DNA from: Protea cynaroides
Taxonomy: Eukaryota > Streptophyta > Magnoliopsida > Proteales > Proteaceae
Reading direction: 5' to 3'
Length of the DNA stretch: 64,000 nucleotides
NCBI GenBank assembly: GCA_028583415.1
Contig: CM053269.1
Coordinates: 39,545,016-39,609,015 of the forward strand
Positions within the stretch are counted from its first letter, which is position 1. Every line of letters starts with the position of its first letter. A program made the position numbers and the translations under genes. This document shows positions 1-12,057 of the stretch, one piece after another. The notes below the pieces were generated by a model. The model was not told the origin of the DNA and made no database searches. It saw only the letters and a program-made list of their open reading frames with translations.

Positions 1-443
1 AATTATTTCAAAGTAGTTCCATTGAAGAAAAGGCTCTAACACCTTACGATAAAGATGTAAGTGGCTAGCCGAAAATCCAGATCCAATTCGAATTCACATC
101 CATTTAAAGGAATCTAAATTCGAACAATTAGATTCGGATTTGAATTTGGATAGCAAGGGTCGGATTCGGATGCGGATTTGGATATCACTCAAACGGCCAT
201 GATTATCCATTCTGTTTAGCTTAGTGTTAAAGACGCAAATAATCTTAGGTTTTAGAATTTTAAGAGTTAGGATGCATATAGCCTTAACATTTATATAGTC
301 ATTTAAGGTTTTGTGTCTTATTTTCTTAGGTAGGCTATATATTTATTTTAAATAAGGGTTTTTTTTTTCTCATTTTCCATACAATTTGTAATCTCATTTT
401 CCTGTTTCGAAGCGGATTTTAACAAAATATCCGATTAAATTTT

Positions 444-502
444 GAATTCGGATTTGGATAGGGATGTATCCGATTCGGATATCCCTATCCAAATCCGAAT
501 TC
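444..502. repeat. Perfect 22-bp inverted repeat (hairpin)
   Basis: Arms 444-465 (GAATTCGGATTTGGATAGGG plus AT) and 481-502 are exact reverse complements around a 15-base loop. The loop itself holds ATCCGATTCGGAT, another near-palindrome. The same words occur at 70-190, so this may be one end of a degraded fold-back element. Confidence 0.75.
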
Positions 503-555
503 GATCCGTTTACATCCCTACAATTAGTGGTCATGAATTCAGCTTTCCTCTTCTA

Positions 556-556
<1 letters not shown>

Positions 557-594
<38 letters not shown>
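557..594. repeat. Poly-A tract of 38 bases
   Basis: An uninterrupted A run directly abuts the MITE that starts at 595. It may be the pre-existing insertion site or an old retroposon tail. Confidence 0.9.
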
Positions 595-601
<7 letters not shown>

Positions 602-766
602 TTACATGTACTACCCCTGAACTATGGACTAATTACACCTACCATCCTCTAGTTTCTAACAATTACACTGTTAACAGAATAGACTTTTTTGTTACACGTT
701 TCTAGAATTAAAGGATGGTATAGTTTAATTAGTCCATAATCTGAGGTAGTACAAATAATTTTTCCC
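595..766. mobile_element. MITE with about 55-bp terminal inverted repeats
   Basis: The left end reads GAGAAAATTACATGTACTAC and the reverse complement of the right end reads GGGAAAAATTATTTGTACTA. Similarity continues inward through the shared word TATGGACTAATTA and a TACCATCCT motif, leaving a core of only about 60 bases. It has no coding capacity. The flanks are A-rich on both sides, so a target duplication cannot be defined. The superfamily is not assigned. Confidence 0.75.
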
Positions 767-1155
767 AAAAAAAGAAGAAAAAAGAATTATACTTTTCTTA
801 AGATCTATCTATCCTAAAAAATAATATACAGAAACAAAATAGAACCAGACCATTTTTTGTACAACATCAAGTTTTGTTTAAACTATGATTAATATTTTTA
901 ACATGTTTCCTTAGAGTTTTTTAGCAAAATTACAAATGCATAAGAAAAAAATACCATGTACGCTTCACTCTTCAACTCCTGTCTAAGAGTAATAATATAT
1001 TATTTTTTGTCAAAAATATTCTTAGTTGTTAACCATGGTTTTAGGTATCTAGTCGATTCGCATTGATATCGGCCTGATCTACTCGGATATCTTATAAATA
1101 CGATATTGTTTTGCTGCATCGGTATGGAAAACAATATCATACTAATACGGACTGA

Positions 1156-1593
1156 TGTTGGGGGAAAATAAGTCGATAATAAATCCTAACTGTTGGTAAG
1201 GGATCAGAAGTCTAGATCGTCAATAAGGTATCTTTGAAGTATTACACATGGTACTCATCCAAGCTAGGAGTGTGCGGATAAGGGAAAATCTGTTCTGACA
1301 ACTATTGGGAGAATGAGATCTAATTCTGACAACTATTGGGGGGATGAGATATAATTTGACCTCGCTCCGGAAAAATGAGGGGTGATGGGACAGGAAGGAA
1401 GGAATAGCTAGATATTAAATGCTCTATCATTAATACTCATAAATGCCGACAACAACCATAAATGCAAGTATACTGACTTGACCAGCCATGTCACCATATC
1501 ATAGACCAAATCAGTAAAAAACAAGATTTCTACTCGATAAGTGAGAAATGACTGCTATAGTTGGCAGAGAAAGTAGCTGACGTAGACATAAGG
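1156..1593 (+). repeat. 5' LTR of the Tat-type element, first part
   Basis: It starts TGTTGGGGGAAAATAA and aligns with 23210-23610. The break falls after TAAGG (1589-1593), which is repeated at 9509-9513 where the LTR resumes. Confidence 0.9.
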
Positions 1594-2280
1594 TGTAAGA
1601 CCCAACTCTATGAACCCAATTTAAACCTCTATTTCATATTGTAACAGGTCTTCCAATCATAATCGGATTCGACGGGACGAGTGGATGACAATCAGGTACA
1701 AAAATAGATAAATAGGTTGATAATTTTTATACCGGTTTCATTATACCAGTCTATATACCGGTCTACCGGTACATTTGCGCGAGCAGACTAGTCAGATCTG
1801 AAAACGGATCTCTATGGGTCCCGTTTACCAAATCTCAATCCTAGAACCCTTAAAGCCTAACCTAGTCTATTTAAGGGCTCTTAAACCTCCTTGAACCTCT
1901 TTGATTGATTCCCATAGACCCTAGAGAGGAGGAGGAGATCTGAAGAGGAGAAAGGAACTGAGATAGGTAGAAGAGGAGATTCCGTTGGACGAAGAACACC
2001 ATTATTCACGAACCAACAATAAGTACTTGTACATTTTTTCTAGGTTAAGTGTTGTTGATGATTGATCAATACCATGTAAGGCTAAGTATTGATCTAAAAT
2101 CTTAAATTACCGTTAAACCCTAATTCTGTTGATAAGCCCTAGATTTGAATTCTAGACCAAGGTTCATTAGAACGGAAGACTTGAATGGAAGATAAAACAG
2201 ATCCTATTATATTGCTTAAGCATAAAATGCATAGGAGGAACCCTAGAAGCCATAATGGATGATCGACGAAAGATGAACAC

Positions 2281-2450
2281 CAAGTTGGCGGTCTTCCAGA
2301 GGCATACCGGTCGACCATACCGGTGGCACTAGGTGCGACCGGTATATGCCACCGATACCTCTCGGGTAGCCTGCCAAGGTTGTCTGATCGATTATACCGG
2401 TCACACCACTATACAGTGACCTGCGATCGGTATACGCGACCGGTATGTCT
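2281..2450. repeat. ACCGGTAT-rich palindromic section in solo LTR A
   Basis: Words built on the self-complementary core ACCGGT recur about seven times (ATACCGGTCG, ACCGGTATATG, TATACCGGTC, GACCGGTATG). Copy D has a longer tandem version at 6360-6640. Confidence 0.65.
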
Positions 2451-3614
2451 AGAATGGATTGGTTTTTGACCCAGTTGGTTTCCGACCAAAGTAAAACCTA
2501 TGGAACTAATTCTAACTAAACCCTAACATCGTGTAGAACCTTGTGATAGTGAGATTAAACTCTGTGACGTGGAGCAAGCTAACAATCAAGCGTCAGGTAA
2601 GGGAATCAGACCTAAATCCTAATTAATTAATAACAGGAAAACATTGTTAATAACTACTGTTTCTATGGAGTGGGAAGACGTGGGATGGAGGCGCAACCTG
2701 CCCACCAGACTCTAGCTCTATCTTTAAACTGGAGTGAGTGATGTGGGGCAACAGTGATGTGTGATCCGTTGGGCATACTCACACTCTCGTGTATGAAGGT
2801 ACTGTGGCCACCAAACCTTACCATAGCACTGTGCAAGTATACCAGACCAAATGTGAATGTAACTCATGTATATTGCTTGTTGCATTGTCTGATTTTCTTA
2901 CTGAGCTAAGTTATAAGCTCACCCTTGTACGTACATGTAAGAGCTCTTCCAAGAGCGGGATCGGATCCATGATCCCACAACATACAATTAAAATACATGG
3001 AAAAAAAAACCTGTATAATTTTTTTTTCCCTTTTATAAATACTTGACATCCATCATATCATCTAAAATCAAATAATAAACAGCGGAAGACATATATATAA
3101 AATTATAATATTGGCTAGTGGCTAAAGTTCTTTCCCAAAATATATCACGTCCTAAATGCCAACATTTACAAAAAGGTGTGGGCAATACATATCAAAAGCC
3201 TATTGCCCACACAACACATCAAATTAACTATTTACATTCCCAAAATACTAAAAAATAAAATAGACCATTGCTAAGGGGAATAAACTCCCATTTGGACTTT
3301 TACTTGCATTCCTCATCCTGCTCCTCGCTTACATCATCTATAACACATTTAAATCAATTGGTGTGAGCCTAAGCTCAGTGATATGATATTCCATCTTGGT
3401 AGGAAAATACAGGTAAACATACATATCACTCAACATAGCATAATAAAACACATTAGCTTGAGTAAAATAATTACTCATGTCATAGCACAATATGCAACTT
3501 AAATCACATACAGCTTAACATTAATGTTAACTTTTCCTACATTCTTAGAGTGTATATCATCTATTGTTTCCTCATACTTTGTGCCATCTTTATTTTTTAC
3601 ATTTTGTTCTTAAG

Positions 3615-3876
3615 CTCAATGGATATGCCCATGTCGTTCTTAATATTCCCGAACTCAACGGATTAAACCGTGTCTCATTCCCCTTATTTAGACTCAACAA
3701 GTTTACCATGTCTCGACCTTCAACCCTGGACTCAATGGATTTCCATGTCTTGTCTTTCCTATTAGACTCAATGGGTTTTCCGTGTCTCGTCCTTATATTC
3801 AGCCTCAACGGGTTAACCGTGTCTTGCCCTACTTTCTTAGACTCAACGGGTTCTTACCGCGTCTTGTCTTACTCAT
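3615..3876. repeat. Minisatellite, 7 units of 36-39 bp
   Basis: Units begin CTCAA at 3615, 3654, 3693, 3731, 3767, 3804 and 3842. The consensus is roughly CTCAACGGGTTTACCGTGTC followed by a T/C-rich tail. Units are imperfect. Open frames across it on both strands arise from the repeat and are not genes. Confidence 0.8.
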
Positions 3877-5054
3877 GTCATTAATACAATTATATTCTTT
3901 CTTTCTTTTTCTGCTCGAATTATATTGCATAAAACTGGTTTATCATACTTATAACATGATCGAAGTTTCTACTACTTTGCTTGCTGTCCACCTAGTTAAG
4001 GCAGCCCATACATAACCTTAAACTTTTTCTTTTGCCATGAACATTGAGTCATCACTGCACTTGAACAAATGGTCCATACCTTTACTTACATTTTTAAATT
4101 CAAGGCCTACCTTCCCTGATGAGTCTTTAATCTTTCATAAACTTGGAAACACAACCACACAATCACATTGAAGTTCATAAATTACATTGAACAAGATTTC
4201 ACAACCACATGCTCGTATACGAGTTCAAAGCCCTGCTACATGTTCATTATACATCACTGTTATCCATAACCCTACCTGGCAGTCCACTACAAGTGACTTA
4301 CAACACACTTAGTAGTTCAAAATTTTACTTGATAGATTTTTGTTTGTAAACCCCTGTAATCTTACATAGTGTCATAATAATATACTTGTAGATGCTTAAT
4401 TCCCTCACCTCAAAATCATTCAACCCATTTACAATCAAAACATATCAAATAGGTGTTCAAAAACCTTTTCTTGACTACATAAGTAAAATTCCTTTTCTTG
4501 CTGTCCATGTAACTTAATTTAACAGTCATTTAATTGGCATAAACCTATTTAGACGAGACAAAAATATAGTCTACTAACCCCTTTTTGTTGTAGTCAGCTT
4601 CAAGCATTCAACAAAATAACTACAGCAGTTCCTAAGGTAATGAACACCTTTGCACCCATATGTCCACATTAAAACCTTGAGTTTACCTCTCACCTTAACT
4701 TATACATAACATGGACTGGTCAAAAGTATTCATTCCTATAACAACATGATATCATTTCCTAAAAGCGTACACAAAAATTTTCAATACATGCATCATATAG
4801 GTATAACCTACTATAAGGGAAAAAGATCACTCAATTTGTGTTGTCCAAAAATTAGATTCCAAGGAACTCAGTTCAATGGCTTTCTTTAGGAGCCAAAAAT
4901 AGCAATAAATAAACTTAAGCACCTACAATGAAAAGAGAAATTTTCAATAATAACTTATAACAACTAAATAGATAATAACACATTCAAAGATGCTTCCAAA
5001 AGCCTCACCTTGCTATTTAAAATAAAGTGGAAGCAACTCTACTAGAATTGACTC

Positions 5055-7309
5055 TGTCACACCCCAATTCTGGCTGAACCAGAAGTGTGAGTGAACCGTC
5101 TCCAAACCAAGGCTTACACCAGGATCTCAATAGACCGTGTCAACAAACCATTCCAAGCAATCTAACATGATTAGAGAGTAATAAATAGCAGCAGAATAAA
5201 TAGATAAATAAACTGAGCTCTAAATTTGTAAATAAAATAATTATCCAATTATGTCATCATTCATAAACTAAAAATAATAATTTATTACAATGTATTGTTA
5301 TAAAATAAACCGTCTCTAAAGGAACACACAGAATGAGCACTCGCATGAAGCATCATGCTCGTCCTCTACAGCCTATGTATCAATAGCAGCGACTGTACCA
5401 TACGCTGAGGCAGCCATAAAGTCATCAACTGAATACCCTGCATCAAAATCTGAAAAGAGAATATATATTCAGGTGAGTTCACAACTTAGCTCAGTAAGGT
5501 AAAGGACTAATGCAACACACAAAATGCATGAGATAACATTACAATTGGGTCAGGTATAACTTGCAAAATGCTATGGTAAGATTTGACAGCCACCGCACCT
5601 CCATGCACGAGAGTGTGAGCACACCCAACAGTCAGGCTATAATCCACATTACTACTGTTGCCCCACATCACTCACTCTGGTATAGAGATAGAGCTAGAGT
5701 CTGGCGGTCAGGCTACAATCCACACTACCACGTCCTCCCCCTGATACCCTACATCGCACCAACACCTAAACCCCTGTTGGCAAGGGCTTACAAGTAGGTT
5801 CTATTTCTAACCGGTCATATATGTCAATACATTATCTATGGCCCTACCCCAGCACAGTTCCCTACGACATAGAGATAGGACTCGAGTCTGGTGGGTAGGT
5901 GGAGCCACAATCCCACGTCCTCCCCCTGATACCCTATTCGCACCAAGCCCATTAAAGTAGACGACGATACAAAAAGGTGTTAATGTGAGGATATATCCAG
6001 GGCTCCACTCCCCTTCACATTCCACACACTAACTAAAAACATCCACATGCCTAAACAAACAAACATCCTAGCATATGAATATGCATGAATATATAATAAG
6101 AAACTAAATAACTAAATGACATATGAAATGCACAAACAACAAACATTAAACCCAAATACACAAGTGATCACAACAGTTTACTGTTATTTAGTTAATTAGG
6201 GTTTGGGGTCTTGTCCCTTACCTGACGCGTGATTGCAAGTTCGCTATGCGTCACAGAGTCCACTCACGCTGTCTACAGGTCCTACATGATCATATTCATA
6301 GGTTAGAATCAAATTATTAGGATTACAGTTGGTCAAAACCAAGTTTGGCCAAGCAAACAGGCATCGGTAAGCATACCGATCGCAGTACCGATCTTAATAG
6401 AGTGAGACCGATATGTCCTGCGTTACATACCTGACTCACTCTGAGCGAGACCGGTATGCGCCTGCGGTATATACCGCAGGCCCATACCGTAGGACATTAT
6501 AGTCTAGCCGGTATGTCCTGCGATATATACCACAGGACCATACCGTTGGACTTAGGTCCAGCCGGTATGTCCGGCGGTATATACCGTAGGACCATACCGC
6601 AGGACTTATTGTCCAGCGGTTAGGTCCGGCGGTATAGGTCCGAGAGTCCGATCTCGGATCTCCCTCCCCCGTCGATCATCGGCTTGGTTTTTAAGATTTT
6701 TCCTAAACCATTCTAAGGTTCAAATACTCATTTAGTCATCTAGGTTTCGACTATTTCGTCGCATCATTCCTAGATTGGACCTCAATGAAAACTAGGGTTT
6801 TGGAGGTTCTAGGATTTTGGATCGTTGCGCCGTTTCACGACTCCGATCCAAAATCCTAACATCACTAAGGAGGTCGAGTACTTACCGGTGTTTGTTGGAT
6901 GGCGGCATGCTCCTCCAACGGAAAGATCCTTCTTGCGCGGTCTCCTTCCTCCTTGCTCCTTCTCAGATCTCTTCCAGACGGCCTAGGGTTTGATAAGGTT
7001 TGGAAGGATCTAAGGAGGGGTTGAGGTGCATATATATAGTGGGAGACCGTTCTAGGAAGGTCTCCCACGTCTAGAATACTTTTCAAATTTTTGATTCGGA
7101 GTGTGGGACCCGCTGGAGTCTGTCTCCAGTCGATTTGCACATACCGGTACTGAGACCGGTATGTAAAAATATAATTTTTAGACAGCGTTTCTCATACTTG
7201 GATATCGTGGTTCGTCACCCGGCCTCGCCTTCCGGTCCGATTATAATTGGGAGACCTGTCACAATGTAAACCATGGGTTAAACCGGATTTTCAGAGCATG
7301 GTTCTTACA
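5055..7309 (-). mobile_element. Solo LTR (family 1, copy D), inverted
   Basis: Read on the minus strand it begins TGTAAGAACC at 7309 and ends GGGGTGTGACA at 5055, a length of 2255 bp. The flanking 5-mers are GACTC (5050-5054) and AACTC (7310-7314), an imperfect target duplication. It aligns along its length with copy A in the opposite orientation and with copy E. A segment holding CACGTCCTCCCCCTGATACC is present twice (about 5680-5765 and 5860-5945). It sits in element B and is the deepest layer of the nest. Confidence 0.85.
6450..6640. repeat. Tandem palindrome array, about 55-bp units
   Basis: Three and a half units start near 6450, 6507, 6561 and 6616. Each holds a self-complementary core such as GCGGTATATACCGC followed by AGGACCATACCG. 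It forms the variable section of solo LTR D. Confidence 0.75.
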
Positions 7310-8973
7310 AACTCCAACTCAAATTTTAAAACCTCTTGTTAGCAAGGAAGTTTAAAGAATAAGTTAGTAGAAAAATTCACTCCTTACCTTCCTATTACTT
7401 CATAAACACCTGCTATGCACTATTAAAACTAGAATTAATATTCCTGCACTTCTATGCAAGTTCCTCAAACAAAACTCTACATTTTGTTAGAAACTTAAAT
7501 TAGAGTTGTGAAACTTCGAATGGCCATTTTGAAACCTCAAAGTCATTGTGATAGAATCCTTAAGCATACAATCCTGAAGGGTTAGCCCTAGTTAATAATT
7601 TTTCCCAACTTTTATCATGGTTTTCCATACCCAACGACAAACAATGAATAGTTTTACTGTTCATTGTCTTCACCCTTGGAATAATGAAACCTAGGTCCAA
7701 AAATCCTGCTACACTCTGCCATTCCAACATGCATTGACATCAAAATACAGCTACAAAATAAATTTACCTCTAAATTGGTTTGATACTCACCCAAATAACT
7801 TAAAACATACCCAAATCACAAATGATGAACAGTAGAAACTGTTCATCATCTTCAACCTTTGGAACAAACACAAAACCAATTTTCCCAACTGAAACCCTAT
7901 CTAACAGTTTCTAAAAACAACATGCAGGAGGTAATAGTTTGCTATAATGTTGCTTACCTTGATTTGGCTGAGGATTAACCCAAGATTTGATTTCTACAAC
8001 CCCTTTTCCTTGCTGAAATTGATACCACCCAACTCCTAACGGTTTCAGCCCTTACCTCCCTTCAACCCTACTGCTACCTCCGGTTACAATCTCCTCTAAA
8101 ATCTCTTCAAGTCTCCATTCCAGCTTGTACGAAGACAAATCTTCATTTCAAAAACTCCCCATAACACCTCCTTCCTCTCCTCAACATTTCTAAGAGCTTC
8201 TAAAAGCTTAGAGAAACTTAAGTTTGCTTTATATAATTTCCCTTATTTTTTTTATCAAATAATTAAATTTGTGAAAAGCCCATCTTGCCCCTATAACCAT
8301 CCCATTGCATGAATTTAATACTCATACATATGGAGAATCCTAAATCTATGATTTGTCCATCATACCCTTCATAAATTCCATTTTGAGCACATGCATCTAC
8401 CCTCTTTTAGAACAATATGGTACCCTTATAATAATTCAGGAACCAAAATTGCCCATCACTAAATTTTTCTATTTTACAATATTCCACTCTTAATATAAAA
8501 TTAATATAAGAATATTTTACCCACTAATGAACAACCACCTATGGTGGTCACACTCACAATAGTCATATAAAATTAAAAGTCCCTTTCTTGCTCCTCATGA
8601 GTCCTGATTTAATGACTTTGAGATTGAAATGCATAAATAAAATTAAAAATTTTAACATTAGACCACGAAACAACCAACACTAAAATTATAACAATTAAAC
8701 TTACTTGGATACAAGGCATTCATTTCAAACACTAACCTTTGATAGGAGTAATTTATTTAAATACCACCATTGTATCATAAAACATAATTGTTTATAATTG
8801 AATTTTCGTATTCTACAAAAAAAAACCTAAAACATCAATGGTTGTGTCATTACAATACTTATTTACCTTATGCCAATGTGGTAAAGTGCACTAAAATGCC
8901 CTTCTTCACTCTATGGGCTTCTTCCACCTGTCACAACATGGTTTCCACGTAACTCAAGAGTTATATATAACCA

Positions 8974-8975
<2 letters not shown>
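7310..8975. other. Second half of element B, non-coding
   Basis: No gene is seen. Two short hairpin-like sites around a TGAACAGT...ACTGTTCA pattern occur near 7645-7665 and 7825-7845. The rest is featureless AT-rich sequence up to the microsatellite. Confidence 0.5.

Positions 8976-9048
<73 letters not shown>
8976..9048. repeat. (TA)n microsatellite
   Basis: About 36 uninterrupted TA units followed by a T run, close to the right end of element B. Confidence 0.95.
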
Positions 9049-9049
<1 letters not shown>

Positions 9050-9508
9050 TTTTTTTTTCTAAACAGCTTGGGGTGTTACAGTACACCATTTTTAGAGCTT
9101 GATGCAGGTTATACTATGGAGGACTTCGTTGCTGCCCCTTGCATATAGAACTGTTGCTGCTCTAGAAGTGTAAGTAAGAGAGGACGATCAATACGCTTCA
9201 TGCGAGTGCCCTTATTGCGTGTACCTCTAAGATGTGTTAGTTTAATTATTTATTTCAATTGGATTTTATAAACGATGTAATAAATATTTTATTTATGTTT
9301 TGGTGTGGAGAATAATTGATTATTATAGTTACAATGTAGAACTCAGTTCATTTAATTAAAGACTTCCGTTATGTTTATTATATTTCGATTATGGTTATGT
9401 GCAATGATTTGTATAAGTGGACCCGATCTTATCGAGATCCTGGTGTGAATTGTGGGTTTGGTGGCGGTTCACTCACACTTCTGGTTCAGTCGAAATTGAG
9501 GTGTGACA

Positions 9509-9983
9509 TAAGGGGGTCGAAGAGGGTTGAATAGATGCCTAACCCTACTCCTCCTTGTCTAACACGAGATAGAGATGGTGGTATGTGGGGGGAAGCTTGT
9601 CCAAGAAGCTTTACTGTAGTCCTATAAATACTGGAGAACTATCGATTGCAAGGGATTGACACTGAATCCGAATCCAACCCAACCCAAAGAATTCTTACCC
9701 TAAGGTACTTTCACTCTGCAATTTCTTTTACATTCTCCTTAGAGTACACTATTCATCTTCCCCATTGAAGAGGAGATAAGCTCTCTAGAACTCTTGTACC
9801 TTAGGAAACCCCCTCTTAAAGGAGCTCAGGTGTCTCACTTAGAGTTCAATTCTACTTGTCCAAGATTCTTATTGATTTTGGCATCGGAGTGGCCCCATGG
9901 TAAATCCCTCCCACCACTCTGTCTTGTTTGTGTTGTAGCTATGTGGCATCATCTGAAGCATTAAGAGGAATCCATCGACAACA
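9509..9983 (+). repeat. 5' LTR of the Tat-type element, second part
   Basis: The LTR resumes at the duplicated TAAGG and ends GACAACA at 9983. It matches 23610-24138, except that the 3' LTR has an extra stretch of about 50 bases near 23636-23685. Confidence 0.9.
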
Positions 9984-9986
9984 AAT

Positions 9987-10004
9987 TGGCGCCCACCATG
10001 AGGC
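9987..10004 (+). promoter_or_regulatory. Primer-binding site of the Tat-type element
   Basis: TGGCGCCCACC begins three bases after the LTR end. The leading TGG is complementary to the CCA end of a tRNA, as expected for minus-strand priming. I did not assign the exact tRNA. Confidence 0.8.
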
Positions 10005-10135
10005 CTGACGTGCTTTGTTTTTTAAAGAGTTTTCTTTCCTTTCTAGCTCTATCCCAAGATAATATATTAGCTCCTTACTCCATTTCCTTTCCTTACCCAT
10101 TTTTTATACCCAAAAGCTTACCTTCCAACCTACCT

Positions 10136-11919
10136 ATGGCTCCAGCTAGAAGAACCAAAAGTGGATACAACCTGCACAAGACACACTCTAGACGCATGAA
10201 TGGGGATATTCCTAGAGATCCTTTGGACATCCCAATGGCTCGTGAAGAGAGAGCCCCTGAAGTCCATCTTGAAGAAAGGAGAGAGGAGCCTCATCCTTCC
10301 CAGTATGTTACTCGAGTTCAATTCGACCAGCTAGGACAACAACTGGGGATGCTAACTGAGTTACTGCGGCAAAGACCTATGGGTGGGCCAGTAGTATCTA
10401 CGCTGCCGTGGATATTCCAGAAGTCCCCTAAAGATCTTGATATTCCTGGCTTTCTACCCCTCGAGCAGCCTCATCAAGGTCCATGCGGGCCAACCACTCA
10501 ATTGATTCACACCCAAGGAGTGGTCGAAGTGACTATTACAGGGAGCCAAGCTTTGAGCATGCACCTGCATACAAGCCCACAGAAGTGATCGAGAGCAGTC
10601 ACCTGCAGCCTTGAGAAGATCATCCATTTACGATCGGCTGGGGTCAAGATATGAAGTTGGGGGTGCCTGCGGGAGGATGTATAGTGAACAAGACGAGGCT
10701 CAAGAGGCCCAAAAGAGGGTCGATGAGGTGAGATATGCTAGGGAAGAAACCCAAGCGTGGGTTGATGAGGCAAGGCATGATTGAGAAGAAGCCCAGGAGC
10801 TGGTCGATGCAACCAGACAAGAAAGAGTTGTAGCAATCCCTCCAGTTGCAGTAGTACCACCAACCATACCAGCGCAGTAACCCCTCCACTGTGAGCCTCC
10901 CAGCAGTTGATGAGAATACAGTCAGGCTAGAGCGCCTGGTGAAAGATCTGATGGATCAAGTACAACACGTAGAGAGGGAGGTTGATTCTGAGACCCTCCA
11001 AGACAATGATACTGAGACAGCTCTAACTGATGAGGTCATGAACCATTCGCTCCCCCTCAATTTTGCCTTCCCTAATGTCGGGTGGTATGATGGGAGACAG
11101 ACCTAGAGAAGCATCTGGACAACTTTAAGGTGGAGATGGTCATCTATGGCCATCACGATGCCCTATGCTATGAACTTTCCCTTCCACTCCGAGGGATGTG
11201 GGAATGACTTGGTTCAACAATCTTCCTCCCAAATCTGTTGGGACTTTTCGCGAGCTAAGTACCTGGTTCCTCTCTCATTTTCAGGGGAGTCGAACTCAGA
11301 AGAAGAATCTGTCCCACTTGATGACCATCAAGCAGGGCGAGAAGGAGCCCCTCCGACCATTCATAACCTGTTTTCTAGCGGTGGTCGGGGAAATCAAGGA
11401 CTTGCAGCCAGACATGGTGGTGTCGACCCTGTCGAATGCTTGCCTTGACCCTCAGTTAGTCTTTTCTCTCAACAAGAAGCATCCCAGAACTCATGTCGAG
11501 ATTTTCATCCAGTGTGATCGATACGCATCAGGAGCAGAAGTTGTTGCATAGCTACCTGGACATGTGAGCAATGCCCCTACTTCGGGGATAAGAAAAAGAA
11601 TGAAGCATCAGAGAAAGCTCCTAAGGAAGGAGAAACAAGTAAGAAGTCTAAGGTGGCCAAGGAGCTATACCCAGCTCGACCTGCACCAGAGTATACACCA
11701 CTCGATCACACCATGGTTGAGATCATGAACATTAAGTGGGGGGATACTCTTCTGGTCCCACCACCCAAGATGATATCTAAGCCGGAGGAGTGCAATCGTC
11801 GACTGTATTGTGCACACCACCAGGACCACAGGCATGAAACCAACTCATGTCGCCACCTCAAAGGGTTAGTCGAGGATCTTATTCAACAAGGAAGGTGGAC
11901 TGAGTTCGTGGGACCTTGA
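10136..11919 (+). pseudogene. gag of the Tat-type element (broken)
   Basis: A likely start is the ATG at 10136 (MAPARRTKSGYN). The product shifts between frames at about 10500, 10700, 11105, 11550 and 11650. Recognisable parts are a Q/R-rich N-terminal segment, the capsid core at about 11070-11545 (GWYDGR, MTWFNNLPP, FRELSTWF, IKQGEKEPLRPF) and a zinc motif near 11805-11855 of form C-x2-H-x4-H-x4-C (YCAHHQDHRHETNSC). This arrangement is typical of Tat and Athila gag. Gag would package element RNA in the cytoplasm. Many stops mean this copy makes no full product. Confidence 0.8.
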
Positions 11920-12057
11920 CAAGCACCACCTCCTCCTAATTCGCCTCCCCCACCACCAGTGGCACCTATTCCCCATCCCTCTATGGCAGCTCCAGCAAGA
12001 AATGAGGGGAACCACCACTGTCCCCTACCATCACCAAGATCATCATAGAGAGAATTC

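Larger units (their letters stand above)
1..1155. other. Repeat-rich intergenic DNA
   Basis: No coding capacity is visible. The stretch is AT-rich and carries many copies of short words such as GGATTTGGATA and GATTCGGAT (roughly 70-200 and 440-520), a perfect hairpin, a poly-A run and a MITE, listed separately. The last 130 bases, rich in GATATC-like words, resemble the DNA just after 24139. This fits the large LTR element having inserted into an older repeat. Confidence 0.6.
2936..9080. mobile_element. Non-coding LTR-like element B, probably a long solo LTR
   Basis: It starts TGTAAGAGCTC and ends TTGGGGTGTTACA, with a perfect 5-bp target duplication GTACA (2931-2935 and 9081-9085). This places it inside solo LTR A. 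Without the inverted solo LTR at 5055-7309 it is about 3.9 kb. I see no gag or pol motif and no internal direct repeat that would mark two LTRs, so a single very long LTR of the Tat/Ogre kind is the simplest reading. Its ends resemble those of family 1. A truncated non-autonomous element is the alternative. Confidence 0.6.
1594..9508 (+). mobile_element. Solo LTR (family 1, copy A), itself interrupted
   Basis: It begins TGTAAGACCC and ends GGTGTGACA, with a perfect 5-bp target duplication TAAGG on both sides. After removing the nested element at 2936-9080 and its duplicated 5-mer it is about 1.77 kb. It matches the reverse complement of 7309-5055 and, more weakly, 18054-20326, including the motif block near 2700-2800 (ACTCACACTCTCGTGTA). 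It is shorter than the other two copies because it has one rather than two copies of an internal block near 2680-2760 and a shorter ACCGGT-rich section. No internal domain is present, so it is a solo LTR left by LTR-LTR recombination. Confidence 0.85.

Noticed and set aside
3615..3876. Possible CRISPR-like array
   Set aside because: Units are contiguous and diverged, with no identical repeats separated by unique spacers, and the DNA is plant nuclear.
3564..4015. Open frames of 70-106 codons on both strands
   Set aside because: They follow the 36-39-bp minisatellite and its flank. They are repeat-driven and resemble no protein.
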